From Haberlea rhodopensis (lineage: Eukaryota; Streptophyta; Magnoliopsida; Lamiales; Gesneriaceae): a stretch of DNA of 64,000 nucleotides. Positions 24,354-36,094 of the stretch are shown piece by piece (positions within the stretch are counted from its first letter, which is position 1; each line of letters opens with the position of its first letter). Under the pieces are notes generated by a model. It searched no databases. It worked only from the letters and a program-made list of their open reading frames with translations, and was not told the DNA's origin. The translations under genes and the position numbers were made by a program. The stretch lies in NCBI GenBank assembly GCA_907163345.1, contig CAJQUN010000333.1, forward strand, positions 583,103-647,102. The letters run 5' to 3'.

Positions 24354-26176
24354 CAAAGGGCCGTGAAACGTCGATGTGCAGTTATTGCAAACTTGTAAAA
24401 GGTGTCATTTGGTGCTGCCTGTACGGTTCCATTTATTTATTTTTTAGTTTACAATCTCGAGGCTCCTTAACTCAACATGTAGCACAAAATTTCTCCATTA
24501 CTAGGTGTGGGCAACCGGTTATGGTTTTCGGATATCAACCCAACCCAATCAGGAAATACCTAATCTGGTCGGGATATTCGAGTACCACAATTATTCGGTA
24601 TCGGGATCGAATTTGGGATATCCAAATCTCGAATATCTAATTATCTTACCCGATTCTCATTCCAACCCTTCTTTTATTCATGTGCCTACAACTAATATGG
24701 GTAGTAGTTTTTGAACACCAGTAAGTTACCACTTACGATTATGTTACATCCCCACGTTGGTTTGATGCGATATTTCTATTGCAAAAAATTTTAAATGAAG
24801 TTTATTCACCCCATCTAAACACCTCAATCGATCCTAAAAGTGTTGCTTGCTCAAATTGGTTTGATACGAAACTTTCTGTTTAAAATTTAAGAAAGAAGCT
24901 TAAACTCATAGTATTAGACCTCATTTGATTTTAGGATCACATTAACATTGTTCTTGAATAATTGCATAAAACAGCTCCAACATGTGACAAGTTTGGTTTT
25001 CATTGATAATGTTTTTGATAAGGCCTATAAAAGCTATCACATGTGGTGTTTGGTTCATTTGATGTACATAACGACATATGAGGAAAATGAGTCAAATTAA
25101 CTTTGCTGCTTAAACTATATTGATTGTCCAAATCGGCTTTTGAAAATTAATCATTCGGAATAATTTTCATTGAAATTGGATTAATATTTATTTTAAAAGA
25201 TGGAACTGTAATCGGGATATTTAGCGTTTGTGTATTTAAATTTTCAGCAAATAAAAGTACCATGGAATATAAAATAAATTGGGCATGATTGGTTTTCGTT
25301 GATAATGCTACTGTTTGGTCCTTCAAAGCTATGGTGAATTCATTGGTTCAATGGATGATAAACTTTCAGAAAACATTAAATGAAATGGGAAAATCTAGAA
25401 CCCACAACTGGATTTAGGCTATGGATCTAGGCATTCTCATCCCAATGACTCGAGTCTATGGTTAACTCCACCGGGATCAATGCAAAATCTTGCATTTCTA
25501 TTGGACAACATGTGGAAATATGGGCCTATATTTCCATATATTACATTGACCCTGGTGAGGTTAACTTTAGCCCCGACCGCCTCACAAATTAATTAGCAAA
25601 CCAACAGACTAAACTGAGTAGACAGTAAATGATATATTAATTAGGTATGCACCTGACAATGCTTCTATCCTGTTTCTTTATTCTTCTCCCCTCTCAATAA
25701 TTAAAGACTGTATTATAGTACATATAATCTCATAATGAAAAAAACGAATTGACAAGCGAATGAATGGAAAACACCACACTGGAAGACAGGTATCTTATGA
25801 TAACGTTATTGGGCGCATTATACACAGTTTAAAAAGGCCACACAAGAAGAAGACTTAAGGGGACAGGAAGGAGGAGTAATTGTTTATGTTCAAAACAATG
25901 AATACTTAACAATTCTTCACACTAATAATATTTATTACAACCAGCCAAACATGTAATGGTACAGACACAAGCCAGCATCCTGCTCCATCCATCTGGTGTG
26001 TTTGTCTTTTGTTATCTTTTTGATGGACCACACGAACACAAAGATCAAACGAGCAAGTTGTGGTTGCATCTATTTGAGTCTTAGTCCTTGTTCTTGCATT
26101 TCTCCACGGCTCAAGGCGCTGAAGCACAATAAAACTATTGATTTGGTACAACTGTAATGGATGGTAATGTACATAG
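24354..26176. other. Spacer with a MITE-like fragment
   Basis: No supported gene. From 24503 (TAGGTGTGGGCAACCGG) to about 24680 the sequence is rich in GGGATAT, CCCAACCC and CCCGATT motifs, resembling the ends of hAT-like MITEs, but no second end or TSD is visible. The rest is AT-rich single-copy-looking sequence. Confidence 0.45.
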
Positions 26177-26789
26177 TGTTGTATAAAATTCATTGGTGTG
26201 TATCTTAGGAAAGTAGCAAGCAAAAACAACAAATGACTTTGTATTATAAATGTCGAGGCGAGATTTGGAATCTCTGTCCTTAAGACAATATTGTCCCGCT
26301 ACGGTGCTAACGGTTTACTTTGGCAATTTGTCTCCCAAGATACAACGACTATGATTTGTGATAGGAGCACTCCAAATCACAAATCCTTTAAACCACAAAG
26401 GTCTAAAAACGCTCAACCATAACAATCATGAAGACTCACAAAATTATTCAAATTTTGATATTCAAATATGATGTGAATTTCCAAAATTCCATCTTCAAAT
26501 GTGATGTGAATTACTCAAATTCCATCTTCAAATATGATGTGAATTACTCAAATTCCATCTTCAAATATGATGTGAATTACTCAAATTCCATGTCTAATTC
26601 ATTCAAAGGTTGTTTCTTATATAGTATACCAAGTGGTGTCATCAAGAGACACAATTTGGAAGCATCCATCATGAAAAATTGCACCCCAACATGAATGGAC
26701 ACACCATTTAATTTGGAAGCATCTAATCATGAAACAATGCACCCCAACATGAATGGACACACCATTTAATTTGATTCAAATTTCCAACA
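26177..26789 (-). repeat. 3' LTR of the gag-only element (613 bp)
   Basis: Ends TGTTGTATAAAA and TTTCCAACA. It holds four 33-bp tandem units (26461-26592) of the type TTCAAATATGATGTGAATTA. Except for one unit fewer and a few substitutions it matches the other LTR. Confidence 0.92.
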
Positions 26790-28712
26790 ATCCCCCACAT
26801 GAATTAAATTAATGCATATATGTAATTGAGCGCTTTTAACGAACTATTATGGCATCGGGAGAGATAGCTTGTGGCTTTGAATCTTCCGTAGTAGTATTCA
26901 ATCGGATTTACTTGACTTAATAGTGAACTTATAATCTTGAACTATTTAGTCGTTGGTGTAAACCAAGACAATTGAACCCACACCATAATAATTCTAACCT
27001 TCGTATTGGTTTCTTACGGTTGTGTCCGTTTCGGCCATGGACCACGCTTGGTTTCATAAGTGCTTTTCATCTTTGAAGCGGCCACACTTCGCACTTACGT
27101 AGGTGATCTCCTAGAAGAGTATCCCGCTATACTCCAACATATTCTTATATGTCTTAGGAATCATTAAAGGCCTTTTGCCTATCCTCGTACCCTTTTTGCA
27201 GGCTACACCCCTTATCATAGGAATGGGTCGGAGATTAATTCTCCAAGGTGTTTATACAATCTCATAATTTAGTTGTCCCTTTTGAACCTAGATCTTGGGA
27301 TCTCCAGTCAACAAGGTTGGGTATCCACTATGAGATTTTGATTATAGGGTTTTAACCACATTCCCCTCGATAAACTTCCACATGATCTCTCGGTTAACCA
27401 ATTTATATGCGGATTCGCGGTTTCACATAATCACTCATGATTATGCCACTAGAGATCATTTTATCATATAGCATTATCGCAACACATTTTAGTTGCATGC
27501 ATAGGATTTTTCTCTAACAACTTATAAAGCAACTCGGCCGAAGAAGCTTTATATGTTTTCCATAGAGAATTTTCCACAATAATATATATTCATCACATTA
27601 CCTCTTTTGAATCATTTTATCCTTTTAGGATATTTCCATCATCGAATTTTAAGCGTTGTTAACGCGTTATTTCAAAATTCGAGACCAGATCAAAATACTC
27701 AACTTTAATTCACAATTCAAAATTTTTAAGCACATAAAAATTACAGTTCAAGATTACATTTCTTGCAAACTTGAAATTTAAACACAAAGCTTAAAAATTT
27801 GAAACTCGAATTAATCCTTGAGATTTCGTTCTTCAAGTGTCTTGGAAACTTCATTCCAAACATTATTCTTGATGCACACATGTCAAAATGTTTTGTCAAC
27901 ATTTTTTCTTTTGTTACTTGATGATTTCTAAATTGCTTCTCCAATGAGCATATCATCAATACACAAGCATACCTATGCTTAGGTGTGTACACATTTGTCA
28001 CACTTATTAATATATTTGACAACATGACTTGTCAAACTCTTCATGTCTTTTATTTGGTTTTTAGTATGACTTTACTTTGGCCTTCATTTCTAGTTTAGCC
28101 AAGTACCCCCACATTTCAAATATTGTAGGAAACTCTATTTTCCTTCAATCACAAGGTTTTCGTCTTTGCCTAAATGTGGTAAGTGATTGAATCCTAGAAT
28201 TTGCAACCCCCACAACTTCGGGTAGTAACGAAGTGCACTGGCGTTCAAACTTCCGTGTTTCAAGTTCTAAGCGTTATAGTCTTACAAATCCAAATTCAAG
28301 TTTTTATTTCTTGAAAATTTCGGATTTAAGCGTACTTGCTTACAAAAGTTGAAACTTGGATAATATTCTCAAACTCGGTTCACATTTTGCAATTTAAGCG
28401 CACTAACTTAGAAAACTTGAATTCAAGTTTTTAAACTTGCAAATTCATGTTATAAGCGTACTAGCTTAGAAATTCAAAATGAACCAATTTGAGATATTAC
28501 AACGCCTAATCAAAATTTGTGGCTTCGATTTATCACTTGTGTTTTAAGCGTACAAAGCTTAGAAACTTGAATTCAAGATTTTATAGTCTTGCAGATTCAA
28601 GCTTAAGCGTCAAATTCTTAGACAACACAAGTATAATCTACTCACAATTTCCCATAGCAAAACTCATTTGCTAAATTTTATTGCAATCTCATCCTTGAAG
28701 TGTTTAAACACC

Positions 28713-29464
28713 TCACTGGCCTCGTTTTTGCTTCATAGCAAAAAAGTCACAACAATATAATGTGCAAATCTCGATAAAGTAACGAATTACTTTTCTTACA
28801 TATCTAATTTGCACAATCTTTCCCTCACAAACATCATTGTGAGTAAACTTTTCTGAAAATTTGTTGTCCTCTTCGATTCTCAAGCGAACCACAAGGTCTT
28901 CAAGATTCATCTCTTTTCTCTTATGCTTGAGATAATTCTTGAAGTCCTTCCATGGCGGAGACAACTTTTCAATCATGGCGGACACTTGGAATGAGTCACT
29001 TAGAACCATTCCCTCCGCATGAATTTCGTGCATGATTACTTGCAAATCTTGCACTTGTGCTATCACAGGCTTTGTATCAACCATTTTGAAATCCAGGAAT
29101 CGCCCAACGATGAATTTCTTCATGCCGGCATCCTCGGATCTACACTTTTCTCCAAGGATTGCCACAATTCCTTGGCCGTCTTCACTAGACAATACACATT
29201 GTATAATGTGTTGTCCAGTCCGGTGAGAATATAATTCTTGCACAGGAAATCACTTTGATTCCACACATCAACCGCAGCCCTCTTTTGGTTGTCGGTTTCA
29301 CTCTCCATAATAGTAGGAGCATCCTCATTGAGGAACCTTGTCAACCCCAAGGTTGTCAAATAAAACAACATCTTTTGTTGTCATCGCTTGAAATCGTACC
29401 CATTGAACTTTTCAAGTCTTTCACCATGATGAACGAGAGTCGTTGTTGCACTCGACGAAACCAT
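28713..29464 (-). pseudogene. Copia gag (UBN2 type), broken
   Basis: The start codon is at 29464-29462, 24 nt after the LTR. The N-terminus leads to EKFNGYDFKR, then an in-frame TGA (29383-29381) where related gags have tryptophan, then QQKMLFYLTTLGL. One frame runs through VDVWNQSDFLCKNYILTGL to about 29120; a frameshift there passes to a second frame with FLDFKMVDTKPVIAQ, EIHAEGMVLSDSFQV and EDLVVRLRIEEDNK. No zinc knuckle is seen. This gag type belongs to Ty1/copia. Because the protein is broken, the element probably moved using proteins of a relative. Confidence 0.88.
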
Positions 29465-29488
29465 TTGTTGCTAATATTGTCTTAAGAT

Positions 29489-30133
29489 TGTTGTATAAAA
29501 TTCATTGGTGTGTATCTTAGGAAAGTAGCAAGCAAAAACAACAAATGGCTTTGTATTATAAATGTCGAGGCGAGATTTGAAATCTCTGTCCTTAAGACAA
29601 TATTGCCCCGCTACGGTGCTAACGGTTTACTTTGGCAATTTGTCTCCCAAGATACAACGACTATGATTTGTGATAGGAGCACTCCAAATCACAAATCCTT
29701 TAAACCACAAAGGTCTCAAAACGCTCAACCATAACAATCATGAAGACTCACAAAATTACTCAAATTTTGATCTTCAAATATGATGTGAATTTCCAAAATT
29801 CCATCTTCAAACGTGATGTGAATTACTCAAATTCCATCTTCAAATATGATGTGAATTACTCAAATTCCATCTTCAAACGTGATGTGAATTACTCAAATTC
29901 CATCTTCAAATATGATGTGAATTACTCAAATTCCATGTCTAATTCATTCAAAGGTTGTTTCTTATATAGTATACCAAGTGGTGTCATCAAGAGACACAAT
30001 TTGGAAGCATCCATCATGAAAAATTGCACCCCAACATGAATGGACACACCATTTAATTTGGAAGCATCTAATCATGAAACAATGCACCCAACATGAATGG
30101 ACACACCATTTAATTTGATTCAAATTTCCAACA
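29489..30133 (-). repeat. 5' LTR of the gag-only element (645 bp)
   Basis: It holds five 33-bp tandem units (29773-29937), one more than its partner, which accounts for the length difference apart from a one-base deletion. On the transcribed (minus) strand a TATATAAG box lies at 29968-29961, so transcription should start near 29935. The sequence CTTAAGACAATATT at 29591-29604 is the exact reverse complement of 29473-29486, just inside the element. Confidence 0.92.
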
Positions 30134-30138
30134 CATAG

Positions 30139-30421
30139 TGTGTGACAAAAACAGGGAAACTATCTATTGGGGGATATAATCAATTTATTACTAGCGTTTC
30201 TTCTAGTGGATATGGTTTAACTTTATCTATCGAGTCATTCGATCGTACCCTTAGACATTACCTAAGGGTAAATCCAACGACCCCAATTCATTTTGGGTCC
30301 GTTGGATTGCAGTGAGGGCAGGGTTGGGGTCTTGTTGAGAAGTTCTGCAATAATGAGTTTTTTGATTTGCATTATTTTGACTGGCAATGCTTCAGAATAG
30401 ATATTGTACTAAGATACAACG
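30139..30421. other. Short spacer before the Aux/IAA stop codon
   Basis: Nothing recognised. It probably contains the 3' untranslated region of the minus-strand Aux/IAA gene. Confidence 0.4.
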
Positions 30422-32090
30422 TTAGAAGCTTACTGACCAGTTGAGACTGATGATAGCCTCTGTTCCTTTCATAATGCGAAGACGCTTGCATGATCCAACG
30501 AACATCCTAGTTGACATGCATTAGATGAGATTTTGTCTACATTTTTTGTGATAATTATGAAACGAATTCGAGTTTTTCTTTTCTAGTTAGTAAGATTTGG
30601 CTGACTTACTCCCAAGGGACGTCACCAACGAGCATCCAATCCCCATCCTTGTCTTCATATGTTGGAACGTAATCAGAACCATTTAAAAGATCCATGAGCT
30701 TGCTCTCATTCATGAAGTCCATCATTCCTTGAGAATCACGTTTATCTTCAATGAATAAATGGATTTTAGAAATATCTAGCAAATCAACAAGTAAAAGTCA
30801 TTTTACAAGTACTTGAGTTTTGCCTATGAGGTTTGGATTCGAATTTTTTCATGTGATATTGAACTTGTTACCTCATTTTTTGGTTCGGTTTTGTAACAAT
30901 GAATTTGTACGTGAAATAAAGAAACATCAAGAATTTTACGTGGAAACCCCGAAGGGAAAAACCACGGGACCTAGTCCAGTTTGAATCTTCAATATAATAC
31001 CAATAATTTACAAGACTTGTTGTGCAACCATGAAAGAAGAAAGAAAAATGGAAATCCAAATATGGGGAAGGAGGCTGCTGGTTCAAGCTGTTAGGCGAAA
31101 AAAATCCCCCCTTGCCTCCAACCTACTGCCCTCTATTTAACCCTCTTTAATGGGCTTTTAATTAGGGCCCTTAATTAAGGCCTCTAATGACTTAATTAGA
31201 TGGATCAAAATAAATGGCAAATGGTTTAATAAAATGATATGATAATGGGCCTATTAAAAAGAAAATGGGCCACGGTAGGATGATCTCTGGTATCTTGTCA
31301 GATCGGGTCGAGCCCATAGAGTTCGGGTCCAAACCGCACCGGGACAATTATCGGGGTATCAGAACTCTAGCAGAATTATTCATGTAAATGAAGCCATCTT
31401 GCCTTCTCATCTCTAGATCAAAATGAGATGATGACACAGTTTAATTTTCTGGGCAGACGGCGTAATTTACTTACCCATGGTGAAGGAACCAAACATTTTG
31501 CACAATGCCTCAGAGAGCTCTTGGTATTTCTTGTACATCTTCAAGTTAACTTTGCGGAGGTATGGTGCACCATCCATGCTTACTTTGACAAACACAGCTG
31601 CTCCACCAGCAACAGTGGTTCTCTTCTCAGTGTCCTCTCCGTTGTTCTTCTGTACAGCCATAATATTTTTCCGGAAAGATCGAACTGGCGGCCATCCCAC
31701 GACCTGGACCCTACAGGATTCGCATTGGTTAAGTACATACTAGAGATCTCACTATTAATCTTGTTGAATTTATCTTTTTTGTTAGAAAGAATCCCAAGTA
31801 TAATCCACTAATAGAAGATAAAGGTTTAATATTTTCTAAAAATCACATATATTTTTATTTGAGAAAGATCAACTTTTCACACATATAGCTTACTTAGCAG
31901 GAGGCTTCGCTGAATCATTCGACCCAGGTACCAGATTCTTTTCCTTTCCATGCAACAGATCACACTCCTGGGGAGAGAGATTAAGCTTCAAATCCACAGT
32001 TTCTCCGTACCCTCTTTTGCCATAGTTAACACTAAGTTTCTCTTCTCCACCAGGCTGTCCTAGCTTCAGCTCAGTTTCCTTAAAATCCAT
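30422..32090 (-). CDS. Aux/IAA auxin-response repressor, IAA7/14/17 class
   Basis: Short-lived nuclear repressor that binds ARF factors and is degraded through TIR1/AFB when auxin is present. Exons on the minus strand: 32090-31894, 31710-31475, 30745-30610, 30506-30422, all GT/AG with matching phases; 217 residues. Domain I reads TELKLGQPGG, so the last leucine of LxLxL is glutamine, but a second LxLxL motif (VDLKLNLS) follows. The degron VVGWPPVRSFRKN is intact. Domain III (FVKVSMDGAPYLRKVNLKMY) and domain IV ([33 protein letters not shown]) are present. The C-terminus ends in IISLNWSVSF and lacks the basic GLAPRAMEK-type tail of this class; a further exon cannot be excluded. Intron 2 carries an LTR-like insert. 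Confidence 0.92.
30892..31361 (-). repeat. LTR-like insertion in intron 2 of the Aux/IAA gene
   Basis: Ends TGTAACAATG and GGGGTATCA; near the left end is ATTTTACGTGGAAACCCCGA with CCACGGG following, a block found in many copia LTRs, and TTAAATAG on the minus strand (about 31135) could be its TATA box. No TSD was found, so borders are approximate. Confidence 0.5.
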
Positions 32091-32421
32091 CCTTTGCTCT
32101 TTCCCTCGTTATAACCTAGCATACTCTCAACCATTTTTTTATCACTTACAATTTCTTGATTTTTTTTCTTTTTCACTCCACTTTTCTTGGCATAATCTCT
32201 TCTCGATTTTGCTTTTTGAGGGGGGTTTTTATTGGATGCGAGAAAGTTGATAAGAAAAGTTATCACTAATAGAGAATGAGGTTTGAATTGTTGCTACTCT
32301 TAACTTAAGAGAGCGTGTAACACCCTTGGATAAGAACATTCACAATCTAATGTGAATGAGCTATGATTGATGTACTTTCAAGGACACTACTTTTGAGAGC
32401 AGCATCAACCGAACCGAGAAT

Positions 32422-32427
32422 GAGACA
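32422..32427 (-). promoter_or_regulatory. Auxin response element core upstream of the minus-strand Aux/IAA gene
   Basis: GAGACA on the plus strand reads TGTCTC on the gene strand, about 330 nt before the start codon. TGTCTC is the classical ARF-binding core, expected in primary auxin-response genes such as Aux/IAA. A GTATTAATA stretch near 32480 might be a TATA element, but the order of the two is then unusual, so the TATA call is weak. Confidence 0.45.
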
Positions 32428-32429
32428 TA

Positions 32430-33699
32430 ATGGAGAAGGTAGAAAAGTTGGGGGAAGAGTGTCTGGGCAAGATAGGGTATTAATACAGGCGAATGGGTTG
32501 GGAATGCATGATTAATTGGAATGATGACACGTGGATCAAACAATGATCTAGATATCTAATCGTGCTGGAATGGGTATTAGACATGGTATACGACGGTAGC
32601 CCACTTTCCCATGATTGCTTGCTGGAATTTGCTGGCTGTTGACCTTTTTCTTAGTTGGTTTATGCTAAATACTTCGCATATAGCATATATTAATGGACGT
32701 ATAAAAATATGCATTCGTCCTATATATATTTCAAATGAAAACGGTACATCCAATGGTGACGGCTCAAACTTTCTGGAGATCTTAGACAAGTTATAAAAAT
32801 AAGGTCTTACCAAGCATACATAATCTCGTGAGCTAATATTAATTCACTCAACAAATAAATATACAAGAACAAATAAATATCAAAGAGCTTGAAAATCAAT
32901 ATAAAATGATAATTGCACTAATTTCATAGTGTTATCTTAGTTTATAAGTCCCATGTATGCGATGATGTCCCTCCAAAACAAAACAGATAGTGAAACAAAG
33001 ACATGTAACCAAAGCTAAAAATTCCGCCAATTGGTCTCAAAGTTATTTCATATGAGGAGTAACTTATTTGTACCGATTCTATTGAACCCTTCCTGGTTCC
33101 CACATAGACTTTAGGCAGTGTTTACTTATCTAGATAAGATATTTTTTGGGTAATAAATAATTTTTAGGGGTGCAGCTACCCCCACCTCTTAAGATTAACT
33201 CCTAACTGCCTGTATATGGGATATATTTATGTCCTAAAACAACGTAACATACATGGCTAATAATGTTTGAAAATAGAGTTGAAAGAAATGGGACCCAAGA
33301 CATGTGCTAAGATTCATATTTTGGGTGCTTAAAGTGGGCATGAGATTAATAGGTGGGCGAGCTCTGGGTGAGCTCCCAGATTTAGCCTGATAATAAAATG
33401 ATCATTATCAATTTAAATAAAATCGAGTTTGAGTCGCGTTTGACGTAAAAATATTTAGCATTACCTCAGTAAAAGAAAATAAAAAATTAATCAGTGGGCC
33501 TAATCGAGTCAAACCAATATTCCATGTGCTCCTTTGTATAGTATGTAACATTTCCACATCCTTGATTCCATACTCTACCGTTCATTTCGTGTACAATAAT
33601 TATTACATGAATTAACAAATCAAGATTTATATTCCATGCCCGTTAACCCACAACGTTCGTGCAAATTTGAAAACTTCGTAAAGATAATAAATCAATTCT
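32430..33699. other. Promoter region and AT-rich spacer
   Basis: It holds the upstream region of the Aux/IAA gene and unassigned AT-rich sequence. No gene recognised. Confidence 0.4.
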
Positions 33700-33985
33700 C
33701 TATCTTACACTATTACAACCCTCAAACGTCATTACTCATTAGCAATTTATTTATGACATTGTTTAAACTAGCCATACTTTATAACCACGCATCTCCTATT
33801 TACAAGAAAGACATTTAATAAAAAAAAATAATGTGGAAGATCGATCAAAACTGCAACCACATAGCATACTCAAAATTTTACAAGATTCTAGTAATTTTCT
33901 TAATGTCAAAAGCTGATAGACAAGCTATTAACTTAAAATAGGAGAAATCAAGCCTCTTTTTATAGCAAAAGAGTTTGTCTTTGCT
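33700..33985 (-). repeat. Diverged fragment of the 21596-type copia LTR
   Basis: From about 33765 the sequence follows the LTR at 21596-22117 in order: ACTTTATAAC, ACAAGAAAGACA, AATGTGGAAG, CAACCACATAGCATAC, ATTTTACAAGATTCTA, GACAAGCTATT and CCTCTTTTTATAG. Many substitutions and small deletions make it clearly older. Neither LTR end is preserved. Confidence 0.7.
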
Positions 33986-34895
33986 TTGATCCCAACAAAA
34001 AAAAACAGGCAAGTGATCAACTATATCAGAGTCACTTGTACCCTTAGAAGGTCTTGTAAATCCACTCTGTTATCCAACCATCCAAGCCATTTCTTGAACC
34101 AGCTTTCACTTCTTTACCCCCCCCAACAATCCCAATCTTTACCTCAACTCTTTAATGGGAATGAATCTGTGACCCACAATCATGTCATGTGGCATGTAAA
34201 CCATAGCGTTAACACCATCCTTCTCACATTGATGAACGATGTAGACATGCTATTTTGGGTGAATTCCAAACTATTACGCCACAATCAAAAGTTGTTCTGG
34301 TGGCACCAACCCTCCTAGTGAGGGCGGGGGTCTCTAAAAAATTTCAAAACTATTACAATTTTAAAAAAAATACATTAATTAAATGAGAGTGAATTTTGAA
34401 ATTCACCCAACTTATAGTTATCCAAGCAACTCAAATGGATTTAATCATGGATTTAAAATATATGATTTCGAATACCATAATCCAAACACAATCTAAGTGA
34501 AGAAGTTATTGTGCTCGAGAAAATGAATTATTACAAGGTTAAATTATAGTGGAATTTTTTTAATTAAAAGTATTTTTTTCCTAATTTAAAGCATACTACA
34601 CCAAAATATCACTCTAATATAATCTTGTTTTGGTAAATCCTATCATACACCGGGATTGTTAATCCCAGCATGAAGGATTCACTCCATCCAATGACTCAAG
34701 CTACATTAGAAGTGTGAGAATTTCTAACTAAAAAAGTTATTTCAGTAAAAACATTAACATTAAAAGACTTGATTTGCATTCCTAATGATCCCCTAGCCCT
34801 GGCAATTACCACTAAAAAATAATATAATTAAATTTATTCGGATTACAACCCCATTTTATGTTATTCAAAATTTGAAAAAGGTGGCATGAGTGGAT
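33986..34895. other. Spacer
   Basis: No gene recognised. Two short blocks near 34420-34500 end in ATCCAAACACAATC, resembling MITE termini, but no complete element can be drawn. Confidence 0.35.
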
Positions 34896-35702
34896 TACTT
34901 ATTAGAGGAAATTACACATAGGTACCACTTTTGAAAACATGTTTCAACTAAATCTAGCAAAATATTTTCTTTTCAACTAAATACATCTTGTGAGAATCTT
35001 CTTTCAACTAAGTCCATTTTTATGAAACCCTAATCTAATTAGTCATTTGCTATTCCTATAACACCCTTATTCTAAAAATCAATTTATAACAGATGAATTA
35101 TCTCTTCCTCGTCGTGAGAGTTGGTGTTGTCGCGTATTCTGGGAAATCAGCAATGGTGGTTATGCGAGGCGTATGGAGCGGCGGCGGCGTTGTGGTGGAT
35201 GCGACGGTGACTCCTTTTCCTTTCGCCAAATGTCCTTCTTCTCCAACCACAGAAAACATATGTTTCGTTTCAATTTTGTTTGCTGTTTTTATGGTATTTT
35301 TGGATTTAATTAACATTGAACTTTTATTTCAATTTTGGTGCACATTATGTGCTTGCTAAAATGTCTCTTTAGGTAAACAAATTTTTTTGTAGCAAATTTG
35401 AAAAAGATAAACAACATATCATCTCCTTCCAAAAGTTTTGATTTATTTTTTTCAACTTTCATTTGTTTATGTACAACATACCAAGTAAAAAATAGACTCG
35501 AAAATTCCATTTTCATTCGTTTACATACTGTTTCATTTTTAAACTTTCAGACATCATGTCACTACGTTAGTGGAAGGATCTATAATAACATAAACAATGC
35601 ATATATCAAACTCCCGACAATATATCAGTGAGGTAGCACTATCTTATCTTCCCAAATCAAAGTAGAAGAATTAACAATCTTAAACAAGCAAGCAACGCAT
35701 AG

Positions 35703-35797
35703 CGGTGCATGTAAATTAAATGCACCGATACTCTAGCGGTGCATGTAATTTACATGCACCGCTAGTCTACCGGTGCATGTAATTTACATGCACCGGT
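35703..35797. repeat. Palindrome cluster 1 (three units)
   Basis: Three consecutive units built on GGTGCATGTAA plus its inverse: 35703-35727 (one mismatched arm), 35735-35763 with outer arm bases AGC/GCT, and 35769-35797 with outer bases ACC/GGT. The last two differ outside the core but stay palindromic. Confidence 0.9.
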
Positions 35798-36094
35798 AGA
35801 CTCAATAATTGCATTAGTTCTCAAATTACATAATAAATAAGTATCATACAATAATTGTTAAAGACGATCACAAATAACACTTAAAAATTAAGATATGTTG
35901 GTGTAATATATCATCATTTGAAAAATAATATACTTTTGTTATTTGAGTATTCAATAATTTATCATATATTATTTACTCATCCATAATAAAAATTTAATTT
36001 CTAAAATAATATATTGTATCTTTAATTTGTTATAAGATCAACAAGCAAACAACATATACCGGTGGTGGTGGTTTTGGAGGATGAGGTTTGTGAG

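Larger units (their letters stand above)
26177..30133 (-). mobile_element. Complete gag-only LTR element with perfect TSD
   Basis: LTRs at 26177-26789 and 29489-30133 are flanked by CATAG (26172-26176) and CATAG (30134-30138), a perfect 5-bp target-site duplication, so both borders are secure. The orientation is minus: a polypurine tract (complement of TCCCCCACATG) adjoins the left LTR, and gag starts only 24 nt inside the right LTR. About 1.9 kb (26790-28700) between gag and the polypurine tract is non-coding, so pol is absent. The element is 3957 bp. Confidence 0.93.

Noticed and set aside
29449..29464. TGGTTTCGTCGAG as a degenerate tRNA primer site
   Set aside because: It overlaps the gag start codon and lies about 24 nt from the LTR end, while primer sites normally adjoin the LTR.
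33986..34318. 110-codon plus-strand frame
   Set aside because: No family resemblance, and directly follows an LTR fragment; likely chance in pyrimidine-rich sequence.
35093..35359. Candidate captured gene in the Mutator-like element (also 37650-37892)
   Set aside because: GC-rich and open but low-complexity, without splice signals or a recognisable domain; kept only as a remark.
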